Below, in pieces: positions 1 through 7,803 of a DNA stretch of 64,000 nucleotides. Numbering within the stretch: the first letter of the stretch is position 1; each line of letters opens with the position of its first letter. The DNA is from Pseudomonas sp. Os17 (GTDB lineage: Bacteria; Pseudomonadota; Gammaproteobacteria; Pseudomonadales; Pseudomonadaceae), in contig NZ_AP014627.1 in the NCBI RefSeq assembly GCF_001547895.1, positions 3,413,501 to 3,477,500 of the forward strand. The letters are read 5' to 3'. The position numbers and the translations under genes are program-made. The notes beneath the pieces are model-generated. The model did no database searches. It was not told where the DNA came from and saw only the letters and a program-made list of their open reading frames with translations.

Positions 1-60
1 GTTGAAACCATGGCGGCGTTTTGCGTTGTAGAACATCTCGATGTAATCAAACACATCACT
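1..60 (-). pseudogene. IS3-family transposase OrfB, C-terminal fragment
   Basis: Read on the minus strand, this stretch encodes [20 protein letters not shown], which is the typical near-C-terminal part of IS3-group OrfB integrases (the YIE.FYN.KRRH signature). It runs off the left edge of the window. The expected upstream catalytic part does not precede it on the same strand. Instead, a fragment of the catalytic core lies on the opposite strand from about position 58. It is therefore a rearranged relic, not a working gene. The family assignment rests on the motif only. Confidence 0.75.
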
Positions 61-174
61 ACGAGCATCTTGCCGCGAGGTTATGAAGGCTGGTTGTATT
101 TGGCGGTGGTGCTGGATCTGTTTTCTCGTCAGGTCGTTGGCTGGTCAATGAAGTCGCAGATGACCAGTGATATC
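58..174 (+). pseudogene. IS3-family transposase rve-core fragment
   Basis: The plus strand encodes a string containing [20 protein letters not shown], the hallmark of the first catalytic Asp region of the IS3/IS2 OrfB integrase core. Only about 40 residues are recognisable. Homology fades after MTSDI, and the residues before EGWLY are garbled. No remaining DDE residues are present. Together with the opposite-strand C-terminal fragment at 1-60, this shows a transposase copy broken by an inversion or by successive insertions. Confidence 0.75.
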
Positions 175-1417
175 GATGTTAGCCCTTGGTGGTGTCTGTT
201 GCAACTTCCCCTGCTCGGCGGTGAAAGCTACGATTATTGCTTGATAAATGATTTGAGCATGGTTATCTGGCCAGATGGATTTTCCACTCATTATTCTATG
301 GGCGTGGTTTGGGGTTTTCGTTTTCTAGTTAGTTTAGCTGTTAATTGTCAGGCTTCGATCACTGGCCCACTGTGCTGTGGAGTTTTGGCCTATATAAGCA
401 TTTAAATAAATATTGGATGATTTTTGGTATGCGTTGAGGTCGCTAGTTAGCGCCGCTTTCGGGGCCGCCGCTCGGTGCCAATTGTTGAGTAACCCACCAG
501 TGGCCGAAGGCCTGAATTGAGAACGCCGGGCCAAACAATAAGTGGAAAATCACGAACGGTTTTTCCATTTAAAGATTTAAACGGAAAAGCCATTTTGAAT
601 GTCCACTAATTTCTTTGAATTTTGGAAAGTGCCCGATTTTCGGGGGGTTCAGGGGATTTTGGGCGAAATGGGCAAACGGATTTTCCACTCATTGTTTTAA
701 AGGATGGCCGCAAAATTTCAGGAAACGGAGATCGGGCTGTACGGCGTCATTGTGTCGATTTGCGTGCCGTTGAACGTATTGTCGTTGACCAGGAACGCCG
801 GCGGGCATCCGTGTGTGCGATCGGCTGGATAGACTGCTGGCTAGGAACTATGGGGCTTTGAGGGGATTCAGCAGCAACAGATGACTTGGGCTCAGGGCGT
901 TTTTTTCCATCGGCACAGGGCCATCGGGAGCTGTATGGAAAATAATGAGAGGGCTGGTGTTGCATGGAATGTCCACTAATTACGTCTCAGGAGTTGGTAG
1001 CTCGGAATGTCCACTTAAATCTTCAAATGGCGCTGGAGCCCTTGTCCAGTGCGGGCTCCAGGGTTGGCAGGGTTTCGCAACGTCAGAATTCATTCCACTA
1101 ATTTCTCCTTGGCCGAGAGAGCTATTCCATTTGGAGCGATTTCTTGAAAATCAATAAAAATCAATGACTTGAGATCATGCCGAACCAGGGCGTATGGTGG
1201 GCTGAAGCCTCCGGAATACAAGAGCTTGAGGGGGCTGGAGGGGGACATTCCACTCAAAACGCGATTGGTGCAGCTGTCACAGTGTCTAGAGAATCCGGGG
1301 TGATTCAGTGGTATGTAATTTAACATAATATACATTATGCGCATCATAGTATTAAATCGACTGACCTACGTTGCTCTGGTAGAAACCAGGAATACAGGAC
1401 CCAACCAAGGATTGATC
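175..1417. other. AT-rich intergenic scar with dispersed TCCACT repeats
   Basis: No convincing gene was found in this 1.2-kb stretch; the short ORFs have no start context or recognisable motif. It is less GC-rich than the rest of the window. It contains at least seven copies of a short related motif with a TCCACT core, for example near 280, 599, 681, 968, 1006, 1092 and 1248. The longest shared form is GGAATGTCCACTAATT. Degenerate repeats of this type resemble multiple transposase-binding sites at the ends of IS21- or Tn7-like elements, but no element ends or transposase could be assigned. Confidence 0.5.
1324..1339 (+). promoter_or_regulatory. Palindromic AT-rich site upstream of the PIN-like gene
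   Basis: CATAAT-ATAC-ATTATG is a perfect 6-bp inverted repeat with a 4-bp centre, about 80 bp before the start of the next gene. It contains TATACAT, which could act as a -10 element. A symmetric site at this position could be an operator. No regulator is known; the reading is inferential. Confidence 0.35.
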
Positions 1418-2464
1418 ATGGAAGCCAGAACCCTGTTCATCAAAGCCAGCCGCATCACTGAGTCGACGCTCGATCCCGTTCACATTGCCCGTAACAAGTC
1501 GGCGAATGTCGAGACGACTATCTCGCTGGACACCAACATGCTCATCAGCATGGAAAAAGTCGTCAAGCATGGCAACAAATGGGCGTCTGTCAAAAAACAA
1601 GGCCTGCAGAATCTAGTGAAGCTATTGCATCGTTGCCCGCCTCAAAGTGTTTGCTTGTCACCTGGACTGGCCCTTAGCGAAATGCCCCCAGAGCTGGCAC
1701 GTCAAGCAAGTGACGCCTATGAGCTTTTCTGCGCCCAACACCTGCCTCAGTTCATTGATACGCCGAATGCAGTTCACACCTTGTTCCAAGGCAAAAAAAA
1801 AGATTACGGTTATGACGACTTGTCGTCTGACGCCAAGGTTACGCTTGCAGTACCGTATGCCAGTCTGATTTATCTGAACGTTGCCGATCGAATGAAGTTG
1901 AAGCCCTTCGACAAGTTCAAATGGTTCATCGACAACCTTGAGGCGCATGTCGGTATTCTGAGCGCCACTGAAATAGAAATCGCCAAATACTGCTTCGCAG
2001 AGCCCGACGCACATTCCCGGGAAACCATTGAGTTACGGCGCAAGGTCAGAAATAACTTCCTCAAAACTAGTGAAGAGAAACTGCCTACAACCGTGGCGGA
2101 TGTAAAGGCGATTGCCTTCAACGGAGCCTCTGATATACGCCTCCTGCATGCCGCCAATATAACGGATCAGAACGGACTTGATGGAGTTCAACAAGACTGT
2201 TGGATAGCCACCAAAGACAAAAAACTGGTAGATTTCTGCAGTGTTTTCCATCATTTGAAAGCTGATGGTGAAGCCGGCAAATATGCCGCAAAGATGGTAC
2301 ATGCCGAGCATGTTGATGACCATTACTGGTTGGATGTCGATCGTTATGCGATTGAACGCGTAATGCAACGTAGTCATCACCATGACAAACGTGAATTCGA
2401 TCACCGGCAACTACTCAATACTGTCGATAGCGCGTTAAATGCGGCCACTTTGGCATTTGGCTAA
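1418..2464 (+). CDS. Orphan protein with PIN-like nuclease residues
   Basis: The protein has 348 residues. The ATG at 1418 is chosen because AAGG lies 7 bp upstream; an in-frame ATG at 1337 has no such site. Near the N-terminus SLDTNMLI (Asp38, Asn40) matches the first strand of PIN ribonucleases. LSEMP supplies a possible acidic residue. Near residues 239 and 267, SDIRLLHAAN and IATKDKKLVDF match the later PIN pattern of an acidic residue in a helix followed by a T.D motif. PIN domains are usually about 130 residues, so this one would carry a long helical insertion. The protein has no signal peptide. It sits alone in an AT-rich island flanked by IS debris, which suggests horizontal gain. No cognate antitoxin is visible. 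The PIN assignment is an inference from residue pattern. Confidence 0.55.
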   Translation: MEARTLFIKASRITESTLDPVHIARNKSANVETTISLDTNMLISMEKVVKHGNKWASVKKQGLQNLVKLLHRCPPQSVCLSPGLALSEMPPELARQASDAYELFCAQHLPQFIDTPNAVHTLFQGKKKDYGYDDLSSDAKVTLAVPYASLIYLNVADRMKLKPFDKFKWFIDNLEAHVGILSATEIEIAKYCFAEPDAHSRETIELRRKVRNNFLKTSEEKLPTTVADVKAIAFNGASDIRLLHAANITDQNGLDGVQQDCWIATKDKKLVDFCSVFHHLKADGEAGKYAAKMVHAEHVDDHYWLDVDRYAIERVMQRSHHHDKREFDHRQLLNTVDSALNAATLAFG

Positions 2465-2495
2465 TACTGCCCTCCTACTCTGAACACGGTTATGG

Positions 2496-2531
2496 GTTAA
2501 CTCAACTAAATGGTTGTTTAGTTGAGTTAAC
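2496..2531. repeat. Perfect 15-bp inverted repeat
   Basis: GTTAACTCAACTAAA, a 6-nt loop (TGGTTG), then the exact reverse complement. It starts 31 bp after the PIN-like stop codon. There is no T-run after it, so it is not a typical intrinsic terminator, although it could stop transcription as a hairpin. The related TTAGTTGA recurs at about 2579. It might also be a recombination or protein-binding site. Confidence 0.6.
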
Positions 2532-2884
2532 AATATCTCCTGTTCCCTACATGTCCCCTCATCCCGAAACTCTCTGCTTAGTTGATGTTTCACCCTGCCC
2601 GTGCGGGACGCCAACGCAGAACCCGGGAGTATCCAACTATTTTGTCTTAACAGTGATAACAAAACGCTATTAGAGGCCTCGTGCCTCGAACTCCTGCCCA
2701 GTCCAAGAGCCTTTAAGTTACGCGGCCTGCAGCGTTAAACGAGGTGTGTCTTGAGCATCCCACGAGGGTCAAAAACGCCTTTCGAGCGCTGGGTCAGCGA
2801 CCTCGACAGACCAGGAAGCACACCTAGACTCTCACCCGGTTCAGCCCGCTGAATCATGCCCAACACACGAAAAGGATATTCAAC
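2532..2884. other. Intergenic region before the accessory block
   Basis: There is no secure gene here. GC content rises towards chromosome average from about 2700, marking the right edge of the AT-rich scar. A possible 33-codon ORF beginning with TTG at 2751 has GAGGTG just upstream and ends at 2852, but nothing else supports it. Transcription of the following gene must start in this stretch; no clear sigma-70 pair was seen. Confidence 0.35.
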
Positions 2885-3220
2885 ATGACCGCCTTCACCT
2901 CGGTAAACACCGTCACCACCCCCCTGACCATCAACAGCCAGTCCACCGCGACCTACAACGGCGACCCCAACCAGACCACCAAAGTGACCTTCAGCTATCA
3001 GAACAACCTGCTGTGGGCCACCCAGGTCAACAACACCGCAACTGTCCAGACGCTCAGCGCCGACTCCTCCGCCGGTCCGGTCATCCTGCGCAAGGGTGCC
3101 CAGGTCAAGCTGCAGAACGTGGGCTCGGCGTTCAGCATCCTGTTCACCGGGGAGATCGTCGACAGCGGCTCGCAAACACCGTTCAACAACACCAACATCG
3201 GGACCTTCACCCTGTCGTGA
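2885..3220 (+). CDS. Small beta-rich protein of unknown function
   Basis: The protein has 111 residues with an ATG start preceded by AAAGGA. It is very rich in Thr, Asn, Gln, Ser and Val with alternating hydrophobic residues, and has no Cys, signal peptide or membrane segment. This composition suggests an all-beta fold or a self-assembling subunit. No family was recognised. It is the first gene of the rightward accessory block and is separated from the next gene by two GC-rich hairpins, so it may be made at a different level from the large proteins. A cytosolic location is likely unless a special export route exists. Confidence 0.7.
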   Translation: MTAFTSVNTVTTPLTINSQSTATYNGDPNQTTKVTFSYQNNLLWATQVNNTATVQTLSADSSAGPVILRKGAQVKLQNVGSAFSILFTGEIVDSGSQTPFNNTNIGTFTLS

Positions 3221-3227
3221 TCGAATC

Positions 3228-3275
3228 GGGCTCCTAGGCCGGAGCCCATTTGCGAGGCCGGCAACGCCGGCTTCG
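3228..3275 (+). terminator. Two tandem hairpins after the 111-aa gene
   Basis: GGGCTCC-TAGGCC-GGAGCCC (3228-3247) is followed by a second stem around GAGGCCGGC-AAC-GCCGGCTTC (3254-3274). Neither has a strong T-tract, so they may act as a partial terminator or as mRNA stabilisers separating the small gene from the large downstream genes. Confidence 0.45.
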
Positions 3276-3310
3276 CTTCATGCAATACGGGACATGGACG
3301 GTACCCTCGC

Positions 3311-4243
3311 GTGACCAGGCAACGGATGCTCTACACCCGGATTCTCTGGGCAACCCTCGGCGCGATCCTGGCGACTGCAGCGTGGTTGATGACCACAGGC
3401 AGCCTTGCGCCAGTGGTGTCCAGCAACGGCCACGAGCAAGTCCTTTCCAGCACCGATGCCAGCTCGCCCGCCGTGGATTGCGTCGACCTCTCGCCCTCCT
3501 CCTCTGCCGCCCCCGGCGAACCTTGCGTACCGGGACCGGTGCTGCTGCCCGGAATGCAGGTCAATCGCCAAGTCGGTCCGGTGATGTTCGTGCTGGTGGT
3601 GGACAGCCACGAAGCCCGGGTCAATGCCCAGGTTTCCCTGGGCAACGCCGGCATGACCGGCTTGAACATGACCGCCGCCGCGCCCACCGCCGACTTCGAT
3701 CTGGCCAACGCGGATGGCCAGCGGGTCTGGGGCAGCCTCGGCGCCTTTTTCTGCGCCCCGCCCAACACGTCGCACCTGCTGGCCGACTTCACCATTGAAA
3801 ATCAGCGCGACAGCAGCAAGCCCGTGACCCGGGCCTATCGTGGCGACCTGATCCGCTGGCAGAGCCCGACCACCAGTGTCCTGGCCCGCTACCGCCAGCC
3901 CTTGCTGCCGGACCTGCAGGTGACCGTGGAACTGCTGGATCCCTACAAGGCCGACAGCAGCAACGCGCTGACCGCCCAGGTGAGCTTCTATTACGCCAGC
4001 GATCTGATCGACCGCTACACCCTCATGGCCACCGCCACCCCGGTGAGCCTGCGTCAGTCCAGCGTCGGACCGGTGCGCATCGAGGGCGGACTCCTGGACT
4101 TTCGTCCCGCCACCCAGGAGCAGCAAGGGCAGCTCAGCCTGGATGGCACCTTCCAGTCCGGTCACAACCCACCGAACCACTACGTCGGCAGCGTCGCCGA
4201 CTGGTCGTGGATCCGTGGCCGCGCCGACAATTGCAGGGGATAG
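3311..4243 (+). CDS. Membrane-anchored or secreted protein of unknown function
   Basis: The protein has 310 residues from a GTG start; an ATG at 3326 is an equally possible start and would place the hydrophobic segment (ILWATLGAILATAAWLM) right at the N-terminus. That segment looks like a signal anchor or uncleaved signal peptide. The rest is a Ser/Thr/Ala-rich, beta-type sequence with three Cys residues (VDCVD, GEPCV, FFCAP) that could pair outside the cytoplasm, plus one Cys near the C-terminus. No family was recognised. The stop codon is 2 bp before the next ATG, so the gene is probably translated together with the 1185-aa protein and may anchor or present its partners at the envelope. Confidence 0.65.
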   Translation: MTRQRMLYTRILWATLGAILATAAWLMTTGSLAPVVSSNGHEQVLSSTDASSPAVDCVDLSPSSSAAPGEPCVPGPVLLPGMQVNRQVGPVMFVLVVDSHEARVNAQVSLGNAGMTGLNMTAAAPTADFDLANADGQRVWGSLGAFFCAPPNTSHLLADFTIENQRDSSKPVTRAYRGDLIRWQSPTTSVLARYRQPLLPDLQVTVELLDPYKADSSNALTAQVSFYYASDLIDRYTLMATATPVSLRQSSVGPVRIEGGLLDFRPATQEQQGQLSLDGTFQSGHNPPNHYVGSVADWSWIRGRADNCRG

Positions 4244-4245
4244 AC

Positions 4246-7200
4246 ATGACCAGCACGTCCGACTATCAGCAGATCGCCCACAGCGCCGCCTACGCCCTGC
4301 CGGATGCCAGCGGCTATGGCTGGCGCGGTTATGTCATGCCCAAAGGCACCGCGCCCGGCAGCCTGCCGGCCAGCCTGAGCCCGGCCGACGCCTTCGACAA
4401 GAATGCCGGCCATTACCTGTTCGCCCCCAGCGAACCGGCGGCCCTGCGCAGCGACCCCACGGCCTTCATCAACGCCCTGTACGACTTTCTGTTCGCCGTC
4501 GACCAGCGCAACTTCGTCGGCCGCGCGCTGCTGTGGCTGCCCGGCTCCAGCCTGCCGGCGCCCCAGGCCTTCAACAGCTACGGCCTGCGCATCAGCGTGG
4601 CGGCCCCCAGCCAGGTGCAAAACAACCTCAACCTGCAGCTTGGCGATCGCCTGACGTTCTTCATCAGCTTTGGCACCTACGTCAAATACGACCCGGACTT
4701 CAACGCCCTGCGCCTGAAATCCAATGCCGGCATCACCATAGGCTTGATCGACAAGCTGGCGGCCGACAGCGGCCTGCAGCTGACACCGCCGCAACAGCCC
4801 CTGGCCTACGTGCCCCTGGACGGCAATCAGGCCGGCAGCCTGACCTACGCCTTGACTTACAGCAGCCAGCCCGCCCTCAAGTATTTCCAGACCGGCTTTA
4901 CCTATGTGGCCAACACGACAGGCGGCCAGAGCGTGCTCAATTACCCGGTGTTCAACCCCAACGGCATGCCCGCCAGACTGACCATGGGCGGCGTGCTCGA
5001 CCCGCTGGACCCGCTCAATCAGAACATCGCCGCGGCGCAACTGGCCGCCGGGCTGATCCGCACCGCCATCAGCTTCGCCAACCCCGGCACCACGGCGTTG
5101 CCCAGCCAGTGGCGCAGCACCGCCGGCAACCCGATCAGCCTGATCCCGCTCAATGGCCTGGACGCCAACGGTTGGCCCCGGCCCTACGCCGCCAGCCTGG
5201 TGTTCTGTGCCCAAGGCGGCAGTTACAGCCTGACCCTGGCCGGCGACTTTGGCTTGAGCCTGCCGGCCGCCAGTGCCGGGCAGACCCTGCTGTGCGGGAT
5301 CTTTGGCACCGAATGGCTGAGCTTCAGCCCCTACAACAGCTCCTTGGGCCCGCAGGACAACGACCGCTTGCGCCTGCTCGCCGCGCAACCGGCCTATGCA
5401 CCGGTGTTTCCGTTCCAGGCCAGCAGCCTGGTCACGCCCACCAGTGGCGCGGTCAGCGCTCTGCTCAACGGTGAGCACCGTACCTCCTGGTGCAGCCTGG
5501 TGGCCGGCGCCTCCACCCCGGCCTACAGCGCCCAGCCCGACGGCAGCCCGCTCTATGGCCAGGGCCGCGGCAACGGCGCCACGGCGCTGCTGGCCCCGGC
5601 CGCGCCGAGCACCCCGCTGCCCCAGGACGCCGGGTTTGCCTTCCCGCTGGTGCCGTATGCGGGGGTGAGCAGCAATGCCAGCCTCAACCTGACCCAGTTC
5701 GAAAGCGAGATCCTCGCCGCCTCGCGCAAAAGCCTGATCAGCGCCGCGACCCTGCCGGGCAAACAAGCCGCGCGGGCCCGGCGCCTGCAACGGCTGCTGA
5801 CCACCGACGCGGCACCACCCAATCGGGCGACCACCCCGCAAGGCCTGCTGGTGGACCTGGACGCCGACGGCATCGGCTACGCCAAGGTGCTGCTGGCCCG
5901 CTCGCCATCCACCCAGGGGCCGCTGGACTTTGCCTTCGTACAGCCCAGCGACGCCCTGCACGAGGCCTTGCAGACCAACCAGCTGTTTCTGGTGGGGGTC
6001 AATCCGCAGCCGTTCTTCACCCAGGGCGCCAGCTTCAGCAACCGCATGGACATCGCCGACTGGCGCTTTATCGCCAACATCGGCGTCGGCGTGCAAACCA
6101 CCAGCTACCGCAATGTGCTGATCATGAAGTACTGCGCCGGCAGCCTGAAGGAGCGCATCGACAACCCCAATCGCTGGACCATGCCCGAGACGTTTTCGAA
6201 GACCGCGGACCTGGCGCCGGGCCTGGAAACCCTGGCCTACACCGGTCTGTCCCAGTGGCTGCAGGACTTCATCGCTGTCGCCGAGGCCAAGGCCGCGGCC
6301 AGCCCCGACAGCCTCTACGCCGACTTCGTGGCCCAGGTCAGCGACCCGGCCTGGAACGGCTTCATGGTGCTCAACGCCGACCTGCCCCTGGACAGCCTGC
6401 CCGAGCAACTGGCGGGCATCGCCGCCGGCATCGACTACAGCCGCTTCCTGGCCCACCACTTTGGCGCCAGTGTCAGCCGCATCAGCCAACAGGGCGACAC
6501 CCTGGATATCCAGGGCATCTCCACCCTGTTCGGCCTGATCGACTACCAGAACCCCTCCTACGAACAGGCCCAGGCCAATGGCGCGGCCCCGGACATGCCG
6601 GTGGCCCTGAGCACCAGCAACGGTTATGCCTTCAGTGTCCTGCAGCTGCAGGCGCTGTTCCGCCAATCCCGGCTGGTGACCTTCAACAGTCGCATCCAGC
6701 TGAGCCTGGACCTGCTGTTCGGCTCGCCGATCCGCGCCACCCTGCGCGCCGGCCAGCCCAGCGCGGTGAATGCCATGGTCCTGGACGGCAGCGCCCTGCA
6801 ACAGAACGACACCACCACCTACGTGTTCGAGCAGAGCCAGAGCTACCTGTTCAACCTCGACAGCAACGTGCTACCGGCCGCCTCGGTCAACCGCATTCAG
6901 TTCAACACCCTGGGCAGCCCGGACGGCGGTGTCACCACCGCCAGTCGCTTCCTGCTGTGGGGCAAGCTGGATTTCACCCTGCTCAAGACCGCGGACGGGC
7001 TATTCGATCTGCTGTCCTTCGGCAGCGCCGACGGCAGCCCGAGCAACCAGGGCCTGGCCTACACCAACCTGGAAATCGCCATGGCCTTCCCCAGCGCCAC
7101 GCCCAATGCCGTGGGCTTTGCCTTCAACCCCGACAACCTCGGGTTCGACCCGGCCACCAGCCAGGTGCGTGGACAGAGTCTGTACAAGGGCCTGACCCTG

Positions 7201-7803
7201 CAGCTCAAGCAGTTCATCCAGGCACCGGCGCAGAAGAAGCCCGCGGACTACGGCTTTCTCCCGGTGCTGCCGGAGAACCTGGCGCTCAAGGCGCTGTCGG
7301 GTGCCTGGTCGGGCATCGTCTACAAGGTCACCATGGGCTCCCCCGGGGCCCTGGTGTCGGGCACCGGTTTCGAGTCCGACCTGCTGATCGCCTGGTCGCC
7401 CGGCAGCAAGAGCGGCGACGCCAGCCCGATGCTGTTTGTCGGCCTCAGCCTGCCCGGCGCCGCGCCGTCGGCCAGCGTGTTTTCCCTGCAGGGCATCATC
7501 AAGGTCTCCACCGGGCCGATCAAACTGCTGTACCAGACCATCCCCGATCAGCCCGACACCCAGGCCAGGTTCTTCAACCTGCAACTGACCGACATCGGCA
7601 TCAAGATCCTCGGCATCGCCAAGTTGCCGCCCGGCGCCACCCTGCAGTTCTTCCTGTTCGGCGACCCGCAGTCCTCCGGCAGCCTGGGCTGGTACGCCGC
7701 CTACGTCAAAGACCCGCAGAGCCAGGCCGCCAGCCTCCTGGCCCTGGAACCCGACAGGTCCACACCCCCGGCATTGACCGGGCCATCGGAGGTGACGCCA
7801 TGA
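4246..7803 (+). CDS. Large accessory protein of unknown function, 1185 aa
   Basis: The ATG at 4246 is chosen because CAGGGGA lies 6 bp upstream and the preceding gene stops at 4243. The protein is hydrophilic with no signal peptide, and is dominated by beta-type sequence with frequent Gly, Asn and Ser. The last 300 residues have repeated strand-like blocks (for example SLQGIIKVSTGPIKLLYQT) that resemble parts of the giant protein two genes downstream, so the two may share a domain or assemble together. No catalytic motif was recognised. Its stop overlaps the next start (ATGA), indicating translational coupling with the EEP-fold enzyme. It could be a structural or toxin-like component; this is speculation. 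Confidence 0.7.
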   Translation: MTSTSDYQQIAHSAAYALPDASGYGWRGYVMPKGTAPGSLPASLSPADAFDKNAGHYLFAPSEPAALRSDPTAFINALYDFLFAVDQRNFVGRALLWLPGSSLPAPQAFNSYGLRISVAAPSQVQNNLNLQLGDRLTFFISFGTYVKYDPDFNALRLKSNAGITIGLIDKLAADSGLQLTPPQQPLAYVPLDGNQAGSLTYALTYSSQPALKYFQTGFTYVANTTGGQSVLNYPVFNPNGMPARLTMGGVLDPLDPLNQNIAAAQLAAGLIRTAISFANPGTTALPSQWRSTAGNPISLIPLNGLDANGWPRPYAASLVFCAQGGSYSLTLAGDFGLSLPAASAGQTLLCGIFGTEWLSFSPYNSSLGPQDNDRLRLLAAQPAYAPVFPFQASSLVTPTSGAVSALLNGEHRTSWCSLVAGASTPAYSAQPDGSPLYGQGRGNGATALLAPAAPSTPLPQDAGFAFPLVPYAGVSSNASLNLTQFESEILAASRKSLISAATLPGKQAARARRLQRLLTTDAAPPNRATTPQGLLVDLDADGIGYAKVLLARSPSTQGPLDFAFVQPSDALHEALQTNQLFLVGVNPQPFFTQGASFSNRMDIADWRFIANIGVGVQTTSYRNVLIMKYCAGSLKERIDNPNRWTMPETFSKTADLAPGLETLAYTGLSQWLQDFIAVAEAKAAASPDSLYADFVAQVSDPAWNGFMVLNADLPLDSLPEQLAGIAAGIDYSRFLAHHFGASVSRISQQGDTLDIQGISTLFGLIDYQNPSYEQAQANGAAPDMPVALSTSNGYAFSVLQLQALFRQSRLVTFNSRIQLSLDLLFGSPIRATLRAGQPSAVNAMVLDGSALQQNDTTTYVFEQSQSYLFNLDSNVLPAASVNRIQFNTLGSPDGGVTTASRFLLWGKLDFTLLKTADGLFDLLSFGSADGSPSNQGLAYTNLEIAMAFPSATPNAVGFAFNPDNLGFDPATSQVRGQSLYKGLTLQLKQFIQAPAQKKPADYGFLPVLPENLALKALSGAWSGIVYKVTMGSPGALVSGTGFESDLLIAWSPGSKSGDASPMLFVGLSLPGAAPSASVFSLQGIIKVSTGPIKLLYQTIPDQPDTQARFFNLQLTDIGIKILGIAKLPPGATLQFFLFGDPQSSGSLGWYAAYVKDPQSQAASLLALEPDRSTPPALTGPSEVTP

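Noticed and set aside
10..405. 131-codon plus-strand ORF as a whole gene
   Set aside because: Only about 40 codons match a transposase core. The rest is unrelated and the first part is the reverse of a transposase end.
1337..1417. Longer N-terminus for the PIN-like gene
   Set aside because: The ATG at 1337 lies in the palindrome and has no ribosome site. The ATG at 1418 has AAGG at good spacing.
4180..6801. 873-codon minus-strand frame
   Set aside because: It is antisense to the 1185-aa gene with the same low-complexity signature, so it is treated as a shadow.
5490..7799. Upstream extension of the EEP-fold frame
   Set aside because: The frame is open far upstream, but GGAGGTGA and ATG at 7800 mark the true start.
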